NCBI GenBank assembly: GCA_947579605.1
Contig: OX388314.1
Span: 7,378,001-7,442,000, forward strand
Source of the DNA: Athripsodes cinereus
Taxonomy: Eukaryota > Arthropoda > Insecta > Trichoptera > Leptoceridae
Direction: 5' to 3'
Length of the DNA stretch: 64,000 bases
Shown here one piece after another: positions 12,901 through 24,300 of the stretch. The position numbers and the translations under genes were made by a program. Numbering within the stretch: position 1 is the first letter of the stretch; each line of letters opens with the position of its first letter. The notes below the pieces were generated by a model. The model was not told where the DNA came from. It did not search any database and saw nothing but the letters and a program-made list of their open reading frames with translations.

Positions 12901-13998
12901 GTAATTAGGGACTAGTTCAATTCGAAAACGTGTGTTAATGGCATGTTTAGGATTTATTTCACTAATTTAAAATGTTTGTCCATTACACCGCAAAAGCTGA
13001 TTACGTTTGTGGGTGAAATGATTAGTGAGTAACAGCTTCAGCACCAAGTTGAACTACATCCCGTTACACATTATAATAACATACGTGTACTGTACATATT
13101 ATATTATGAGTGCTGACCAACCTGCCGAATCTATAATATTGAGATAAATGTGAGTGATTATTTACTGTGGATGCTGGGTACCTGTTCGGATGATTAATCA
13201 ATACGAGGCATGTAATCAAACATATAAGTCATCATCAGTCATCAACGTATAGCAATTGTATTAATAATATAGTAACGCATTATTGTATCACACATAATAT
13301 AATCATATAATGTACATAGATACACTGATGATCCGGTATTGGTGGTCGGTATATTTGTTTGATAAAATCAGATCGAACATCGGCCACCGGGAATTGACAT
13401 CACACTCTTATATTAATATTAAATTGGGTTTTCAAATACAAAAAGCTGAATCAAACACTTTATTCATATTTGATAAACGCTAATTTTTAAAAATTTCTAA
13501 TAAATGAATGTAAATTAATAAACTCTAGTATAACAATCTTGCGATATTCTTATAAAATTAAGATGAAACATCTCAATACAGTATTCAGTTTATCTTTATA
13601 TGTATGGGGTTAAAATTTAATACAATTATCTAAAATAGTCATCCTTTCCAAACTTCATAAAAGTCACAAAAATATAATGGGTGTTTTTGTGTGGTACATA
13701 ATATTACCTTGATTACAATAATTCAGTCGTTTTTGTAAGTTCCAAGTGCAAACATGTTGTAGATAAAAGGATGAAGGTAACCTTCTTAAATTAATGTAAG
13801 TATACGTATGTATAGAAATGTACTTGTGTTATGGTGGTGTGTCGTGTTCTTATTAATAAGTAGTCTATTTATATATACACGTTATGTGAGGAGGTTGGTA
13901 TGGTACATTATGTACTACGGAGAAGGTTCAAGAGAGCAACTCAAGTTTTGCTTATCTCTGACCAACGATCTACATTCAAACAAAATCACTCATAATGG

Positions 13999-14003
<5 letters not shown>
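9936..14003. other. AT-rich non-coding stretch with two unassigned open frames
   Basis: Mostly featureless. Two patches stand out as less AT-rich: 10641-10870 (entered separately) and a plus-strand frame at 12669-12908 with a run of balanced codons (KVRFGVARYTGRCNDQ). I recognise neither, and no splice sites or repeats support them. Confidence 0.45.
10662..10871 (+). other. unassigned open frame, possible exon or relic
   Basis: From the ATG at 10662 the plus strand is open for 69 codons (MDKINGENKEYRNIFM..., ending PLFDTTTN, stop). Base composition is clearly less AT-rich than the flanks from 10680 to 10810, and residues are varied rather than low-complexity. There is no signal peptide, membrane segment or motif that I recognise, and no adjacent splice signal I would trust. 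It may be a chance frame, a relic of a transposon gene or a small gene. Probability of a real gene is low. Confidence 0.2.

Positions 14004-14052
<49 letters not shown>
14004..14052. repeat. (TA)n microsatellite
   Basis: About 24 uninterrupted TA dinucleotides. It is expected to vary in length between individuals. It gives a meaningless run of alternating Tyr-Ile in translation. Confidence 0.97.
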
Positions 14053-14054
<2 letters not shown>

Positions 14055-15396
14055 GTAATGCCACCATCAGTTATATTGATACTATTGGAACAAAATATTT
14101 TTATTTATCTGTATTGAGATAGGTTAGGTTATGTGAGAATAAATACTTAAGACATTTCAGCATTACATATATAAATACAGTATTAACTTTGTGAAAGAAT
14201 TTTCCATCAAAGTGGTATGGATTTTTCGTATTTTTCATAATACTGCATTTTCAAAAAGAACGAAAATATATAAATAATTGAAATATTTTACTGTCTTATA
14301 ATTTTTAATTTATATTAATGATAATCTTTCGATTTCGATTTTTAATAAAATATCGGAACAATTAAGTCTGTGTAAATAAGAAAAACAGTTTCTATTTAAT
14401 AACTTATGAACAACTTTTAATGACAGTTTTTTAAAGACATAACAATAGTTATAGTGACAACTAGATCAAATTTAAGATTAAAATAAAATAAATGTATGGG
14501 TTCTAAGATAATAAACATGACATTATAATGCAAAGGCACCGCTCACTGCAAAATGTTTTTAGCTGTTGCAACTTTCACTTAAATTCTATAAATCATATGG
14601 ACCCTACAAAAAGTTTTACTAAATGGTCTATTGTTCATACATCGACCTGGGATGCTGAGTTGCATGAGATGAAATCATTATCACAAATCACAGACTTGAT
14701 TCGTTTATCGGTTATCCGAAAACACAACACTTTGAAGAAAATCTCAACAGAGCTTTAGAGAACACGATGAACAAAAAAAAAACATTTTTACACGTTGCCT
14801 TCTTATATTTTATAAAGAAGCCTTCATAAAACACTTTTATTAAAAATATAGAATACCCTCAATGACAAAAGGATATTATCATTAGTTTATTGTTAACATG
14901 AATACCCATTCATCAAAGGTGTCTTTTTGCATGGTGAATTTGTTTTGATTGTTGTATTATTTTTTTCGTGTCGCGCCAAAGTCTCGAGGTTTTAATTCTT
15001 TTAACTTGTCATACATAGCGAGGCGTGGGACTGAAAGTTTATTCAATGGTCATATTTTATTTGCTACCTTTTTATTATTATTATTATTATCGTCCAACAA
15101 CGAGATAAATAGGCGATGTAAAGCATATCAAAAAATTATCTATTTTATTTATGAAATTATGTGCGCAATAGGAATTGTTTACAACTACGAAAAATAAAAT
15201 AATAATTAGTACAATTAAATAATAAAAGATAATAAATACTTGACTAGTTTTACTAGATGACACTGCCTCAAATGTATGCTTTTTGTAGAAATTAATTTTT
15301 ACAATAAAATGTTTTTTTTTTTATACTTTTTTATTCGTTTGAAAAAGCAGTGTTTTTATTTAATATGATAATTTCAGAGTATGATGATATTTTATT
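14053..15396. other. AT-rich stretch, possible Harbinger remnant in the right half
   Basis: Open frames at 14528-14758 and 14949-15197 are not recognised. Because a Harbinger-like right terminus lies at 15397-15457, part of this stretch could be the interior of a larger, 5'-degraded element. I find no matching left terminus, so this stays speculative. Confidence 0.3.
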
Positions 15397-15457
15397 TTTC
15401 GCCAGGCGATATATTTTGAAATTCGCCTGGCGATATTCGCCAAATGTGAACACCCCA
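15397..15457. mobile_element. Harbinger-like right terminus, solo end
   Basis: The sequence TTCGCCAGGCGATAT, then ATTCGCCTGGCGATATTCGC and CAAATGTGAACACCCCA matches the termini of the MITEs at 1732 and 61165, including the doubled GGCGATATTCGCC-type motif. It is followed by TAA, as expected for a TWA target site. The matching left end was not found upstream, so this is a truncated copy or the end of a longer element. Confidence 0.75.
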
Positions 15458-15460
15458 TAA

Positions 15461-16390
15461 TTGTCATTAATTTAATTTGTACCTATCAATTCATTTTACG
15501 AATTGCGCAATAGCAACATTCATATGTTATTATTTTAATTTAATCACGTCAATGTTGTACTTAGGTACTTCCGTGTTCACACTCAACAGAAATGTTTAGA
15601 TTTATTAATAGTCAAATCACCATACAGTTATTTTCAGTTATATTTTGATTACAAATATAGCATACATCTGATTATAAATATAGCATTCGTATACCAGAAA
15701 TCAAAGAAAACTTAAAGTTACATGCACAAAGTAAGATAATGTTTTAAGAGTTATTACGACGTAATATAGTAAGTACATTGTAATTCTTTAAAATAAAAGG
15801 TAAGTACTAACAAGTCATGAATTAGATAAACGAAATGATTTTGAGTTTAGAAAACAGTAATATATACACTACTAAATTTGATCAGTCTTACATATTATAC
15901 ATTATTATATTATACCGAATTAGTGTGCCTAAAATCAATGAATACTGACGACCTAACGGCGCGTATATAAATGAGAACACTTTTTTTATAAACGAGAATA
16001 AATAATATAAAAGAATAATGTTTATATAAGGTACGTATGTACAACAAAACTGGAGGATTTATTAGACTATTGTATCGAAAGAATCCTTTCACAATAAAAT
16101 AACAATTTCCTAGAATCAGAGCGAGCGTTGAAATCAACATTATTATTATTATAAGATATTATCTCCCTCGACTGCCCACGTATCCATCTATTATATAATA
16201 TATTATTATTTGTATGTATGTATATCTCCTTATAACAGTTGCCCACTAACCAGACACCTTAGTATTAATATTATCGCCTATTTAAATAATCTTGAGTTAT
16301 TGCATCCTATTTATGGACACTCTGGATGTTGTTATAAGTGACCACGTCCCCGTTTTGGTGTAACGGAAAATACTTTAGAAAATAAAAGAA
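15461..16390. other. AT-rich non-coding stretch
   Basis: Nothing supportable seen on either strand. Confidence 0.5.
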
Positions 16391-16457
16391 TGAGGACAAA
16401 CTGCATTTTATTACATGCTGCTGGCTACCCCACTTATGGGAGATGCCGTAATGGTAG
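16391..16457 (+). repeat. R1 SINE-like repeat, 3' part
   Basis: Contains GAGGACAAACTGCATTTTAT, TTACATGCTG, CTGGCTACCCCACTTATGGG and AGATGCCGTAATGGTAG, the ordered landmarks of the R1 3' module. The trailing GTATAG repeats are lost. Confidence 0.75.
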
Positions 16458-18738
16458 TTTTTTTTCATATTTTTCTTGAACTATGATGAAAAATCTTACA
16501 TGTACCTAATTGAGTACCTAATCTTTTTGAACCAATTTTTTTTCATAAAATGTTTATAAAAAATGGTGTTGTGTCTCATGATTTTTTGTGTAGATATTAA
16601 ACGTAGAACTTTTTAAGTACATTATTGTGAAAGCTTTATTATATTATTTAGTGGTACAGTTACATTATGATAAAAGGATGGAAAAACATTATTTTTCATG
16701 CATCAGTAGTTACAATATACGCTATGTAAATAATATATCTATTATATTATCATTCAACGTAGGTACCTCGACACTAAATACATCTAATAAAATTTCAACC
16801 AGAATACAAATAATACACCTACATGTAGATATACATATACAAAAAAACGGGATTATTTTTTATAAGATATGGGATCTAACCTGTCTTGAAGGATTGAAAA
16901 GGGAGCGATCCTGAGTCAAGACAGGTAGGTATGAGAGTCTGTGTGATGGATGGAAGGACATTAAAAAATAATAACATTAGGCCCACCATCACAGGATACT
17001 AACTTTGCTTTATCTATGACAAGCTATTCATCATTTTTACATTTTGATACCTGAGTTTGAGTTTTTTCATCCTGTTTTTATGTGGATGCTATTAATAGTT
17101 ATATTAATAATAAAAAGATAAGGTTATTTCGGTTTTATGTCTTTTTACATTATGTTTTCCTTGTTAATTCTTATATATATATTTATATTAATTTAGGTAT
17201 TATTATATTAAATGCCTATAGATGCGGTTATTAGTGAATATAAAATAAATTAAGAACTTAGATAATTCAAAGTAATTATTATTATGCAGGTATCATACAG
17301 TTCATAATTCGCTCGATTGCGGGTGCATTGCCATAAAATGAAGTATTGTACAGTTATTTTAACTTCTTTGTAGAAAACAAAATATTGTTACATATCGTCG
17401 AATAAGTGGCAGTTTTTTTGTTATTTTAATATTCATTTTCCTTATAACTAAATCCAATAAATGAAATAGCATGTCCATTAGGTACTCTTTTGTCCGTTGT
17501 TATTTGTTTGTTATTTGAACAATAAATTTTGGTCAAAAAGATACAATCTACATACTTGTACAATATCAATAACAAAAAAAATGTATAACCAAACATGACT
17601 TGACACAGAAAGTGTTAATTAATACATTAGTGTTAACTTTTCTATTAGAGCAACATGATTATTAACAATGCATAATCTAGATTAATTTGGTAACAAAGGT
17701 GATCATCATTATCAAGTAATTGAGTAACTAAATGAGTAAAGGCACATCCTTATAGCAGGTTTTTTAGTACTATAATATTATGTACATAATATTACGAAGT
17801 TCATTATAATTTACTACGACTCATAAAAAGATGTCAACGCGCGAGCAGCTTTCAAGATCTCGCGTAGATATTATTGTAGGTATACATTATAATATTATGA
17901 ATGGGATTCTTACAATATTATTTGCAACGAGTATTTATTTAGTTGGTAATAATTGTACTTACATAATAATTAAACGGGGATTGAATGTCGAAGTATTATT
18001 TTTATAGCACATATTTATGCAGTATTCACTCTTTGATGTCGTGTATCATCTGAGCACTAGCACTGCTATTAGGTAGGTCCACACAGAGAGACCATTATAA
18101 GGTTTGGAATACTTTAATGTACCTATCTGATGTACCAACTCATAATACCTACAATCGTATAATTTATCTATAATACGAATAACAGTAGTATAATATGAGA
18201 AAAAGATGATATTAAATTACGGATTAAACAAGCGGTTTGCGGTCATCATAATCAATGATTATTTGTTAGTAATGATACGATGTCTCTCCATTATTCTGTA
18301 TCTGTTGAGATGTATAATAAGTATAATACATATTATGGACTATTACGTTGGAATTTCAATCTGATTCCATCTATCGACCTCGACATGTGTCAGATAATCG
18401 TGAATGTCTATTAAAATCAAATTATTGCAATGCTTTAATTTATACTGAATAATAAGTACTTACTTACCGATGGATCGACCAATACAAGATTATGATGGTA
18501 TAAGAAAATATTATTTATACGAGGTAGTCAGAGATTAACTATATGTATATTCCGTACCAATAAAATTACGTTCAGGATGGATGGCATACCTGATCGCTGA
18601 ACAAAATTTACAATTATCATAGCGCAAAAGTGTAACCTGTTAAGCCTTTCACTGAAATTTTATCATATTAATAAATAAATGTCTGGTTAGCTGGGATAAA
18701 CTCACTCATTGTGCATAATGACATATTTATCCTATACA
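16458..18738. other. AT-rich non-coding stretch
   Basis: No supported gene. A small GC-rich patch at 17834-17872 (ATGTCAACGCGCGAGCAGC, then CTTTCAAGATCTCGCG) resembles one at 40085-40125 and is discussed in the findings. Confidence 0.5.
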
Positions 18739-19045
18739 ACATTTTTTGTTGAGGTGGTTTGGACATGTTGAGCGAATGCAAGATGAAAGGATGACGAAGA
18801 GGATGTATTTATCTGAAAGAAGGGGTGTGAGGAAGCGCGGACGTCCAAGAACCACGTGGATTGATCACGTGGACCAAATTCTTAAGGACGGACGCGTGTT
18901 GAGTAAGAGAAATCGGCGTGCATGTATGAGAAACTGGATGAATGTAGAGGAAGCGGAAGAAGTATGTAAGGATAGATCTATACGGCGTTCCGTTCTCTCT
19001 GCCTACCCCACCTGGGACATGGCGTGAGGGTATAGTATAGTATAT
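18739..19045 (+). mobile_element. LINE-A C-terminal fragment with 3' tail
   Basis: This copy, of the family called LINE-A here, encodes the far C-terminus of a LINE reverse-transcriptase polyprotein: RWFGHVERMQDERMTKRMY, GRPRTTWIDHVDQIL, SKRNRRACMRNWMNVEEAEE, ending AYPTWDMA, stop. The GHVERM...RGRPR.TW block is a well-known conserved tail of insect LINE ORF2 proteins. The frame is open over its 93 codons, so this copy is younger than those at 53 and 58 kb. The 3' end after the last codons reads CTACCCCACCTGGGACATGG, CGTGAGGGTATAGTATAG, then degenerate TATAG. This tail is shared with R1 repeats. The copy is 5'-truncated; the catalytic core is missing. Confidence 0.88.
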
Positions 19046-19544
19046 AGTACATTTTTTGTACATAATAAGGGTCACTATTATTATTATACGTGCATAAAAA
19101 AAAATGCTATCAACTTAAATGCTTGATGAGGTAGGTACTTCAATCATATGAAAATAATTTGTATATGTCATAAAAATATTTAAATGAGACATATTTAAAG
19201 TTGAATAATTGTGGTTTCTAGGAAGGTGTCCATCAATATTAATTGATAAAATAATTATTCATGTTACTATACAGTAGTACTTATGTATACTTATGTACTT
19301 ATTATATGTATGCCTTTCCATTATTAGGTAGATACATTATAATATAATGCCATTATAATATTTTATTGTAATACTTTATTAACTACCTTCTAATCCATCG
19401 AATGAGAATAATGTTCATATACAATAGTAGCTTCAAGTAGTAGAAGTAGGATTATAAAATACCCGTAACAATAATGTGAATCTAAGCTTCTTATTAAATT
19501 AATCTAAGCTTCTTATAAGCAGCGTGGTCCTGGTAGAAGGTAAA
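19046..19544. other. AT-rich non-coding stretch
   Basis: No gene seen. At 19483-19517 the word ATCTAAGCTTCTTAT occurs twice, 23 bp apart, just before the next LINE fragment. Confidence 0.45.
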
Positions 19545-19692
19545 CGTCTTGGCTGCGCAACATAAGAGACTGGACCGGGATGAGACATGTGGGGGAACTG
19601 TTCCAGGTCGCGCAAGATAGAGAAGCCTTCGCCAGAGTGATTGCCAACGTCGGGGGGACCTGATACGGCACGAGAAGAAGAAGAAGAAAGTT
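19545..19692 (+). mobile_element. LINE 3' end with (GAA)n tail
   Basis: The plus strand from 19550 encodes WLRNIRDWTGMRHVGEL, then FQVAQDREAFARVIANVGGT and a stop (19661-19663). This is the standard extreme C-terminus of a LINE ORF2 (the W-R-DWTG ... AQDRE-F/W-R-V block). It is followed by ACGGCACGAGAAGAAGAAG. A minus-strand relative lies at 46961-47049. Flanking TTCTTAT occurs on both sides and may be a short target-site duplication, but the AAG tail makes this ambiguous. Confidence 0.85.
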
Positions 19693-19878
19693 TCTTATTG
19701 GACTTGCCGTAGACTGACGAAGCCACATACATAGTTATCTTGATGTATTATAATATATGAATATTTGTCATTTGAACAAAATAACAATAAACTGTTTTTT
19801 TGTGAACCATTTAAGTATGTGCGTATTAAGTTTGATTATAATGCAATATAAATTATAAATTCATAAAATCAAAGTAAG

Positions 19879-20399
19879 TATATCAACTTCATCTTGTGAA
19901 GTTCCCAGTAAAGAATAGGTCTCCAACTCTTTATTGTTGGTTAAAGAGTGTCATGTAAGATGCAAGTATTCGTAAAACAACGTATATCAACTTTATTTCG
20001 TGGATTTCTCAGTAAAGAATAGTTCTCCAACTCTTTATTGTTGGTTAAAGAGTGTCATGTAAGATGCAAGTATTCGTAAAACAACGTATATCAACTTTAT
20101 TTCGTGGAGTTCCCAGTAAAGAATAGGTCTCCATCTCTTTATTGTTGGTTAAAGAGTGTCATGTAAGATGCAAGTATTCGTAAAACAACGTATATCAACT
20201 TTATTTCGTGGATTTCCCAGTAAAGAATAGTTCTCCAACTCTTTATTGTTGGTTAAAGAGTGTCATGTAAGATGCAAGTATTCGTAAAACAACGTATATC
20301 AACTTTATTTCGTGGAGTTCCCAGTAAAGAATAGGTCTCCAACTCTTTATTGTTGGTTAAAGAGTGTCATGTAAGATGCAAGTATTCGTAAAACAACGT
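19879..20399. repeat. five-copy 104-bp tandem array
   Basis: Units start with TATATCAACTT at 19879, 19983, 20087, 20191 and 20295, exactly 104 bp apart. Units 1, 3 and 5 carry AGTTCCCAG and TAGGTCTCC; units 2 and 4 carry ATTTC(T/C)CAG and TAGTTCTCC. The array therefore has a 208-bp higher-order period. Each unit contains AACTCTTTATTGTTGGTTAAAG, which can form a stem (CTTTA...TTAAAG region). The last unit runs into an R1 repeat, and the unit resembles the 5' module of R1. Confidence 0.95.
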
Positions 20400-20563
20400 A
20401 TATTAAAGCATTTAACATCTTCAGTTCATCGATGAGGTAGGCATGCCACCGATCCTGAATGTCTTAACTTTTATTGGCACAAAGAAGAGAATTTGTATGC
20501 TTGTTACTTGCAGTTAGTCTACTGACTACCCCACTAGTGGGAAATGACGTGATGGTATAAGAG
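20400..20563 (+). repeat. R1 SINE-like repeat, near full 3' module
   Basis: One of the best-preserved copies. Ordered landmarks are AACATCTTCAGTTCATCGATG, GGCATGCCACCGATCCTGAA, TTTTATTGGCACAAAGAAG, GCTTGTTACTTGCAGTTAGT, CTACCCCACTAGTGGGAAAT and GACGTGATGGTATA. It follows directly on the 104-bp array, which is its expanded 5' module. No open frame and no Pol III box was recognised. Confidence 0.85.
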
Positions 20564-21200
20564 AGTTATCAAACTGATCCTAACAATATTACCTTAATCA
20601 TAATATGACTTAAAATTTACTGATTACTGCGAAAAGCTCACACTAGGTCCACCGTGTCACACAGAAATATCCCGTTGGCGCGAGTACAAAAGCAACTTAA
20701 GTATGTAATAGTCACAATCTATGTTTATTTCTGAAGGTACATAGACCAAACCGGCCAAGACTCATCATCCATGAATTATATTTATTCATAGTGGTATAAT
20801 TATACACATCTTTCTTAATTTACCGACTTTTATTTATTATTCTATACTCAAACAGGTTATACACATTAAAACGTAATTGCATACTATTTCTATTTAATCG
20901 ATTTCAACCATTACCATATGTTCTAAGTACTTGATAAAATGTTTAAATAGCCTGACTTTATATTCAAACATCAGAAGCTCTGGGTTGAAAGCATTATAAT
21001 TATTCATAATATTTATCATATTCTTCACTTTATTACATAATCTTCTCTATCGATTCGATTTGAGAATTTGGTTTTGCTTAATCGTGAATAAGCTTAGATT
21101 AATCTATATTACAAATAGATAATTAATTTCATTAGTCTTGAAACATAAAGGCTTAGAAGAGTAAAAAGTATGTACTATTCTGATTCTCTCTCTCTTTTTA

Positions 21201-21312
21201 AGTCATATTCCACAAGGGGGTAGCCAGCAAACTAACTACATATGAAAAAACGTGCAAATCAACAATTTCATCTTAAAAAAAATATTAAGGATGGGTAGCA
21301 TGCCAGATTCTT
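21201..21312 (-). repeat. R1 SINE-like repeat
   Basis: On the plus strand it reads GTCATATTCCACAAGGGGG, TAGCCAGCAAACTAACTACA and then, after a diverged middle, AAGGATGGGTAGCATGCCAG: the reverse of the R1 tail, middle and start. Non-coding. Confidence 0.75.
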
Positions 21313-24300
21313 ACTCACGTGTCTTGTTATCGTTATATTCGTAGATTTAAATACATTTCATGCAAACATTTAATATCAGTAATATATTTTCTACCATCTT
21401 TTCACTCGGCCAGCAAATAAAACACTTTTGCAATTTGGATACAATACATTGATATTTTTGTATGTCCAAAACATATAACATCATAGTAAATCTGTCTAGA
21501 GTCAAAACGACATTCAAATAACATAAACTGGTTTAATTGATACATAAATCTTGGTTGTAAATTTCTACTAATATGACTAGTTCAACATTCCCTAAATTAT
21601 TGAGTTTTAATTTATTATTCATCTACAAATTATTTTTATGACAATGGAGCGGATAAACATATCAAAACTAATGTTATCGTTTGTATGCCATGCAAAGGAT
21701 TAAATCACATTTGTAAACATAAAACATATTTATACGCAAGACGAATAAAAGATTAATTCCTCTTATTATACCTAAACCAATCCAGGATAATAAAAAGTCA
21801 TGAATAAATTTAATTCTAACTACTAGATGTTACGAAATATGTACGTACTTATCATTTCCGTAATATATACATGTATGTTGAGGCGAATTGTCTAACACAC
21901 AATCTTCATATTAGACGAGTAGTAGTTGTAATATTAATGTACCTAGTTAATTTCATTGTTATCTTTTTATTTTACCTTGGTTTTCCCACCGCACATCATC
22001 GCAAAGACGGATTTTACACTTCTATGCTCTGGGAGATTATCTTTACTCTCAATTTAACGTGTGAAAGGTTAATTCTAATACGGGAAAAAACATTGTATCG
22101 GGGCAATGTTTTTCTCTATTTTGTTGAACTGGGGCAGCATGTCTGATTGTTAAATTAACATAATTAACACAAAATCCAGTTAAATAGTGTAACTTAAAAT
22201 ATAAGATATTATATGCTTTTTTTCTTCAAATAATAGATAAGAATGTTAAGAAATAATAATAAAACAACAATTAGTCGTGAATAGTTTATATATTTTCACA
22301 TATTATTCTACATATAGTAGGCACATACATTGTTGTTTTTAATTTAAACTAAACTGCTTAAGTCAAAAAGATATGCAAGAATATAAGACACACGTACCTA
22401 AACAAAACATAAATTCGTCAGAATAAAACAGAAAACTAATGAAGATATTACTTATAATGGATAATTTATTGAGCTATTGTAGTTGAATATCCGAGTATTT
22501 ATATAATATATTCGATGTTTATAATGACATTGTGAAGAGAGTAAACAGGAAAATGAAGCGATGATTTGATGAATGATAATGAGAACACGATGTCAAAGAC
22601 AACACAATACAATATGTACACATTATATAAAATATACAGACTGCGTTAGATATAAAACATAAGAGTAAGTTTAGTACTTACATCATATAATATGTAGATT
22701 GTTATTAGTACTTATAATTTCATTCACGTAGGACATTGTCGCGTGCTTGGTGTATGTGAGTGTGTGAAGGATGATGCCAATGTAAATTTAATATATATAA
22801 TGTATGAATAAATAATTGACTGTCATTCATGAGACATATCAACGTCTACAACCCGAATACATTTATTTATTATATTGTAGGTAATGGTAATGTACTAGAC
22901 AGGAAATAAATACAACCGCACTATGTTATGAATTGAACACCCGCGCAAAGTGATGTGAATAAAATGAGGAAATGCATTTGCATTCAATCACATTATTTGA
23001 CTGACACTATGAAGCACGTTGTAAGCTTAAACCAGATATTACTGTAATAATGTACCTAATCATATCCACTCATGTCATGTCATAATAATTCTAATTATTT
23101 AGTTCGTAATTATTTATTTATTTATACATCATAAACGGCTATTGACAATAAATTAATGTTGACAAATATCATTTACACAGTTATAAAACCAAAAAATAAA
23201 AACATGAAGTTATTTCAATAATTTGAAACTTTAGTACAATTATCGTGGATGTAATAAAACGTATTTGGTACAAAGGGGCAACTAAATTGATACAACATTG
23301 TTCTAAATTAAAAAACAATATCTTATATTCATGTTCTCGAGAGGAATATTATAATAGGAAGAAAAAAGAACGATAACTGTATATTATATACAGAAAAGTA
23401 ACAAATATATAGAAATAATAAAAATGTTGAAGGTCCAGATTGTGAAGGAGCACACTTAAATTTATACAACATCATCCAAAAAGATATCTGCTGAATATTT
23501 ATTTTATAAATCATAGAAACTTCATGTAAATGTAAAACTCTTATATATAAATTTCATTTCTAGTTTCATACACGATTTATAAAATAATTGTCCATATAAA
23601 TGTATCAGCATAAATGCAAAGTACAAGAAGATAGAGTTTTGCTATTCGTTGCTATTAAATTTTATGGCGGAAGTAATATTGAAGTACCTACTACTAATAA
23701 ATTTCTTAGTTCATAGTAATAAAAGTAGGTTTTGCAACTATAATATAAAATAAGTATCAACTGTTATACACACTCGTAAAAATATTATCCATATTCCAGA
23801 AGAAATACAATGAGCAAATTAAATAAAAGCTTACAACCTCAAAGAGGAAAAAGGGCGAAGAGATGACTGCCTAAAAATAGCACATATATTATGTCGTACG
23901 AGTACATACAATTTATGCGGCATGTTTCAAAAATTTTAACACCTGTTTTGTATAAAATGTGGGAGTATTTATTTACCAATACATATCTAATAATAATAAT
24001 AATATTGATACTCAATGTTCATAATTAGACTCTTGTGGAGAATATCTAATTTATTTGTAAACAACTGATAGATTTATTGAAACGTGGGCCTTTATTAAAA
24101 ATACTTGCCAGAATTTGGTGTGTCCATATAAAGAACACTTTTTTTTTTCAAATAATGATAAATAATAATAATTGTTAGTTGACCAACATAAAGTAAATGC
24201 GTATTGTGACTAACACTAATCTCGATATGGAGGTTGATTTGGATGACACGTTGTATAATAATGTTCTCTTATTTCATAGAACGACTCAAACAATTTTTCT

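Noticed and set aside
13808..14053. 81-codon frame ending in alternating Ile-Tyr
   Set aside because: The end is the TA microsatellite and the remainder has no recognisable feature.
14118..14131. TTAGG-like words suggesting telomeric repeats
   Set aside because: Only two adjacent copies (TAGGTTAGGTT); not an array.
18809..19075. 88-codon minus-strand frame
   Set aside because: Antisense of the LINE-A C-terminal fragment.
19499..19732. Minus-strand frame with Ser-rich start (SSSSSR)
   Set aside because: Antisense of the LINE 3' end; the serine run is the GAA tail read backwards.
19879..20399. Regularly spaced repeats, considered as a CRISPR array
   Set aside because: Repeats are contiguous 104-bp units without unique spacers, in a eukaryotic context.
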